A stretch of DNA of 62,251 nucleotides from Flavobacterium shii (lineage in GTDB: Bacteria > Bacteroidota > Bacteroidia > Flavobacteriales > Flavobacteriaceae): positions 1-62,251 of the forward strand of contig NZ_JAOZEW010000030.1 in the NCBI RefSeq assembly GCF_025847235.1. The letters run 5' to 3'. Shown in pieces: positions 60,753 to 62,251 of the stretch. The notes below the pieces were generated by a model. That model saw nothing but the letters and a program-made list of their open reading frames with translations. It was not told the origin of the DNA and made no database searches. The first letter of the stretch is position 1, and every line of letters begins with the position of its first letter. The translations under genes and the position numbers were made by a program.

Positions 60753-61991
60753 ATGGAAGACAATCAGCTTTTACCGCATTTATTTAGAACAGAGTATCGA
60801 AAAATAGTTTCGGTGCTCTGTTATTTATTTGGTATCAATCATATCGAAATTGCCGAAGATATTGTTAGTGATACTTTTCTTTCTGCTACCGAATTGTGGA
60901 GTATAAAAGGAATTCCCGAAAATCCTACAGCATGGCTTTATACGGTTGCGAAAAACAAAACCAAGAATTATTTAAAACGCGATGCTCTTTTTGAGCAGAA
61001 ACTTTCTGTCGAAATAAAACATAGTGCACCCAAAGCCCAAGAAACAGAGCTTGATTTATCTAGTAAGAATATCATAGATAGTCAGCTTGCTATGATTTTC
61101 ACAGTTTGTAATCCATGTATTTCCAATGAATCACAAGTTGCACTTGCATTGAATTTGCTTTGTGGTTTTGGGATTCAGGAAATTGCCGATGGTTTTTTGA
61201 CGAATAAAGAGGTTATTTATAAACGAATAAATCGTGCAAAAGACAAACTGAAAACAGAGCAGATAAAAATTCAACAACCGAGTCCAAATGAAATAGATAA
61301 TAGATTGGATACGGTTTTAACAACCGTGTATTTATTGTTTTCTGAAGGATATTATTCGACTTCTCAAAATACAATTTTGCGGAAAGATCTTTGTGCAGAA
61401 GCAATGCGATTGTGTTATTTACTTATCGAAAATAGTGGAACCAATAAACCTGCTGTAAATGCTTTATTGGCTTTAATGTGCTTTCATTCTTCGAGATTTG
61501 AAGCAAGAATAAATGAAATAGGAGAAACAATTTTATACGAAGATCAGGATGAATCGCTTTGGAACAAAGAATTAATAAATAGAGGAGAGCAGTATTTAAG
61601 CTTATCTTCAACTGGAAATAAAATTTCAAAATACCATCTCGAAGCAGGAATTGCTTATTGGCATACACATAAAGAAGATACGATTGAAAAATGGGAAAAC
61701 ATTCTGCAATTGTATAATAGTTTATTGATTTTGGAATATTCGTCAATCGCAGCTTTGAATAGAACTTTTGCTTTGGCAAAAACCAAGGGAAAAGCCGAAG
61801 CGATACTGGAAGCTGAAAAATTAAATCTCTCCGATAATCATTTTTATTATTCGTTATTAGGCAATCTATACACGGGTATTGATAATGAGAAGGCGTTGGA
61901 ACATTTTCAAAAGGCTTTTAAATTAGCCAATACAACTGCTGATAAATCGATAATTACTAAAAATATTGATAAGCTTAAAGTTGAGAGATAA
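60753..61991 (+). CDS. ECF42-type RNA polymerase sigma factor with C-terminal extension
   Basis: 412 aa, twice the size of a plain ECF sigma. Sigma-2 region: HLFRTEYRKIVSVLCYLFG...AEDIVSDTFLSATELW and NPTAWLYTVAKNKTKNYL. Sigma-4 region: ALALNLLCGFGIQEIADGFLTNKEVIYKRINRAKDKL. The C-terminal 230 residues are helical and TPR-like (DUF6596 type), taking the place of a separate anti-sigma factor. It sits after its usual YCII partner and probably drives the module's own promoter. Confidence 0.92.
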   Translation: MEDNQLLPHLFRTEYRKIVSVLCYLFGINHIEIAEDIVSDTFLSATELWSIKGIPENPTAWLYTVAKNKTKNYLKRDALFEQKLSVEIKHSAPKAQETELDLSSKNIIDSQLAMIFTVCNPCISNESQVALALNLLCGFGIQEIADGFLTNKEVIYKRINRAKDKLKTEQIKIQQPSPNEIDNRLDTVLTTVYLLFSEGYYSTSQNTILRKDLCAEAMRLCYLLIENSGTNKPAVNALLALMCFHSSRFEARINEIGETILYEDQDESLWNKELINRGEQYLSLSSTGNKISKYHLEAGIAYWHTHKEDTIEKWENILQLYNSLLILEYSSIAALNRTFALAKTKGKAEAILEAEKLNLSDNHFYYSLLGNLYTGIDNEKALEHFQKAFKLANTTADKSIITKNIDKLKVER

Positions 61992-62076
61992 CAAGTTGTT
62001 GTTGTAAATGAGATGTTTAACTTTTTAATAATGTAATGAAACTGAAAAGACGTTAACTTTAATTAAAATTAAAGTT

Positions 62077-62250
62077 ATGGAAATCAATTGGCTAATATTA
62101 GGTATTGTTGCTGTGGGATTAATTATTTTAATTCTATTTACTATTAAGAAAAACCAAAAGGATAAAAAGAAGCTGACGGAATTTTTAAATAATGATTTCA
62201 AGAGAGCCGAAGAGGATGATTTGGATCCTGATAATGAAAGTGAGCGATAG
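62077..62250 (+). CDS. Small single-pass membrane protein
   Basis: 57 aa, complete: ATG at 62077, TAG at 62248-62250. One membrane helix (WLILGIVAVGLIILILFTI, about 5-23) is followed by a basic stretch and an acidic tail (EEDDLDPDNESER). This layout is common among small flavobacterial membrane proteins of unknown function. It ends one base before the window edge. Confidence 0.7.
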   Translation: MEINWLILGIVAVGLIILILFTIKKNQKDKKKLTEFLNNDFKRAEEDDLDPDNESER

Positions 62251-62251
62251 C

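Noticed and set aside
1..62251. CRISPR array, insertion sequence with transposase, prophage or rRNA genes
   Set aside because: No regularly spaced identical repeats, transposase, integrase, phage structural gene or rRNA sequence was seen.

Overview
The window is a typical piece of a low-GC Flavobacterium-like (Bacteroidota, Flavobacteriia) chromosome. The signs are two SusC/SusD outer-membrane pairs, promoters of the TTG-N19-21-TAnnTTTG type, start codons without Shine-Dalgarno sequences, a large single-subunit cytochrome b SdhC, many lipoproteins with LxxC lipoboxes, a PID-CTERM mini-protein, and AT-rich spacers holding short palindromic repeats. All family assignments were made by reading the sequence, without database searches.

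Layout. 1-5.3 kb is an accessory region of small unknown proteins, a GNAT acetyltransferase, repeats, a decayed gene tail and a compact structured RNA candidate (1351-1435). 5.3-10.5 kb holds an HMG-CoA synthase-family gene and the sdhCAB operon. 10.6-11.0 kb holds a MITE-like inverted-repeat element. 11.0-31.0 kb is the centre of interest: a GH20 hexosaminidase, a divergent DeoR regulator, then an eight-gene minus-strand operon (susC, susD, GntP permease, RidA, PfkB kinase, KDPG aldolase, D-threonine aldolase/D-serine dehydratase-like enzyme, M19 amidohydrolase), a YafV-type amidase, and a second susCD pair.

This set makes chemical sense as a route for an amino-sugar acid. SusCD brings oligomers through the outer membrane, GH20 trims them in the periplasm, and GntP imports the acid. 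The amidohydrolase may free the amino group, and the PLP enzyme, helped by RidA, deaminates D-glucosaminate to 2-keto-3-deoxygluconate. The kinase and aldolase then give pyruvate and glyceraldehyde-3-phosphate. It resembles the oxidative-chitin (GlcNAc1A) pathway described, as I recall, in marine Gammaproteobacteria, here in a Bacteroidota SusCD format. Four promoter regions of this locus carry TTGCAA-like hexamers repeated every 11 bp (10 bp once), a candidate operator for the local DeoR protein.

31.5-38.6 kb holds a double-glycine leader peptide gene, lipoproteins, methylmalonyl-CoA epimerase, a CAT-anticodon tRNA and the PID-CTERM mini-protein. 38.7-44.3 kb is housekeeping: ribE, pdxA, a yceD-rpmF-fabH cluster and accBC. 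44.5-50.2 kb has five tandem 98-aa PepSY-like secreted proteins beside an NtrC-type regulator and a hybrid histidine kinase. 50.3-55.3 kb has an S9 peptidase and a translationally coupled oxidoreductase-mtgA-lpxR-like set. 55.5-59.5 kb is a second accessory region: an orphan toxin-like C-terminal module with two MORN-type partner genes (one broken), an orphan HsdR-N-like nuclease and a frameshifted lipoprotein. 59.8-62.0 kb is an ECF42-type sigma factor module with AhpD-like and YCII proteins.
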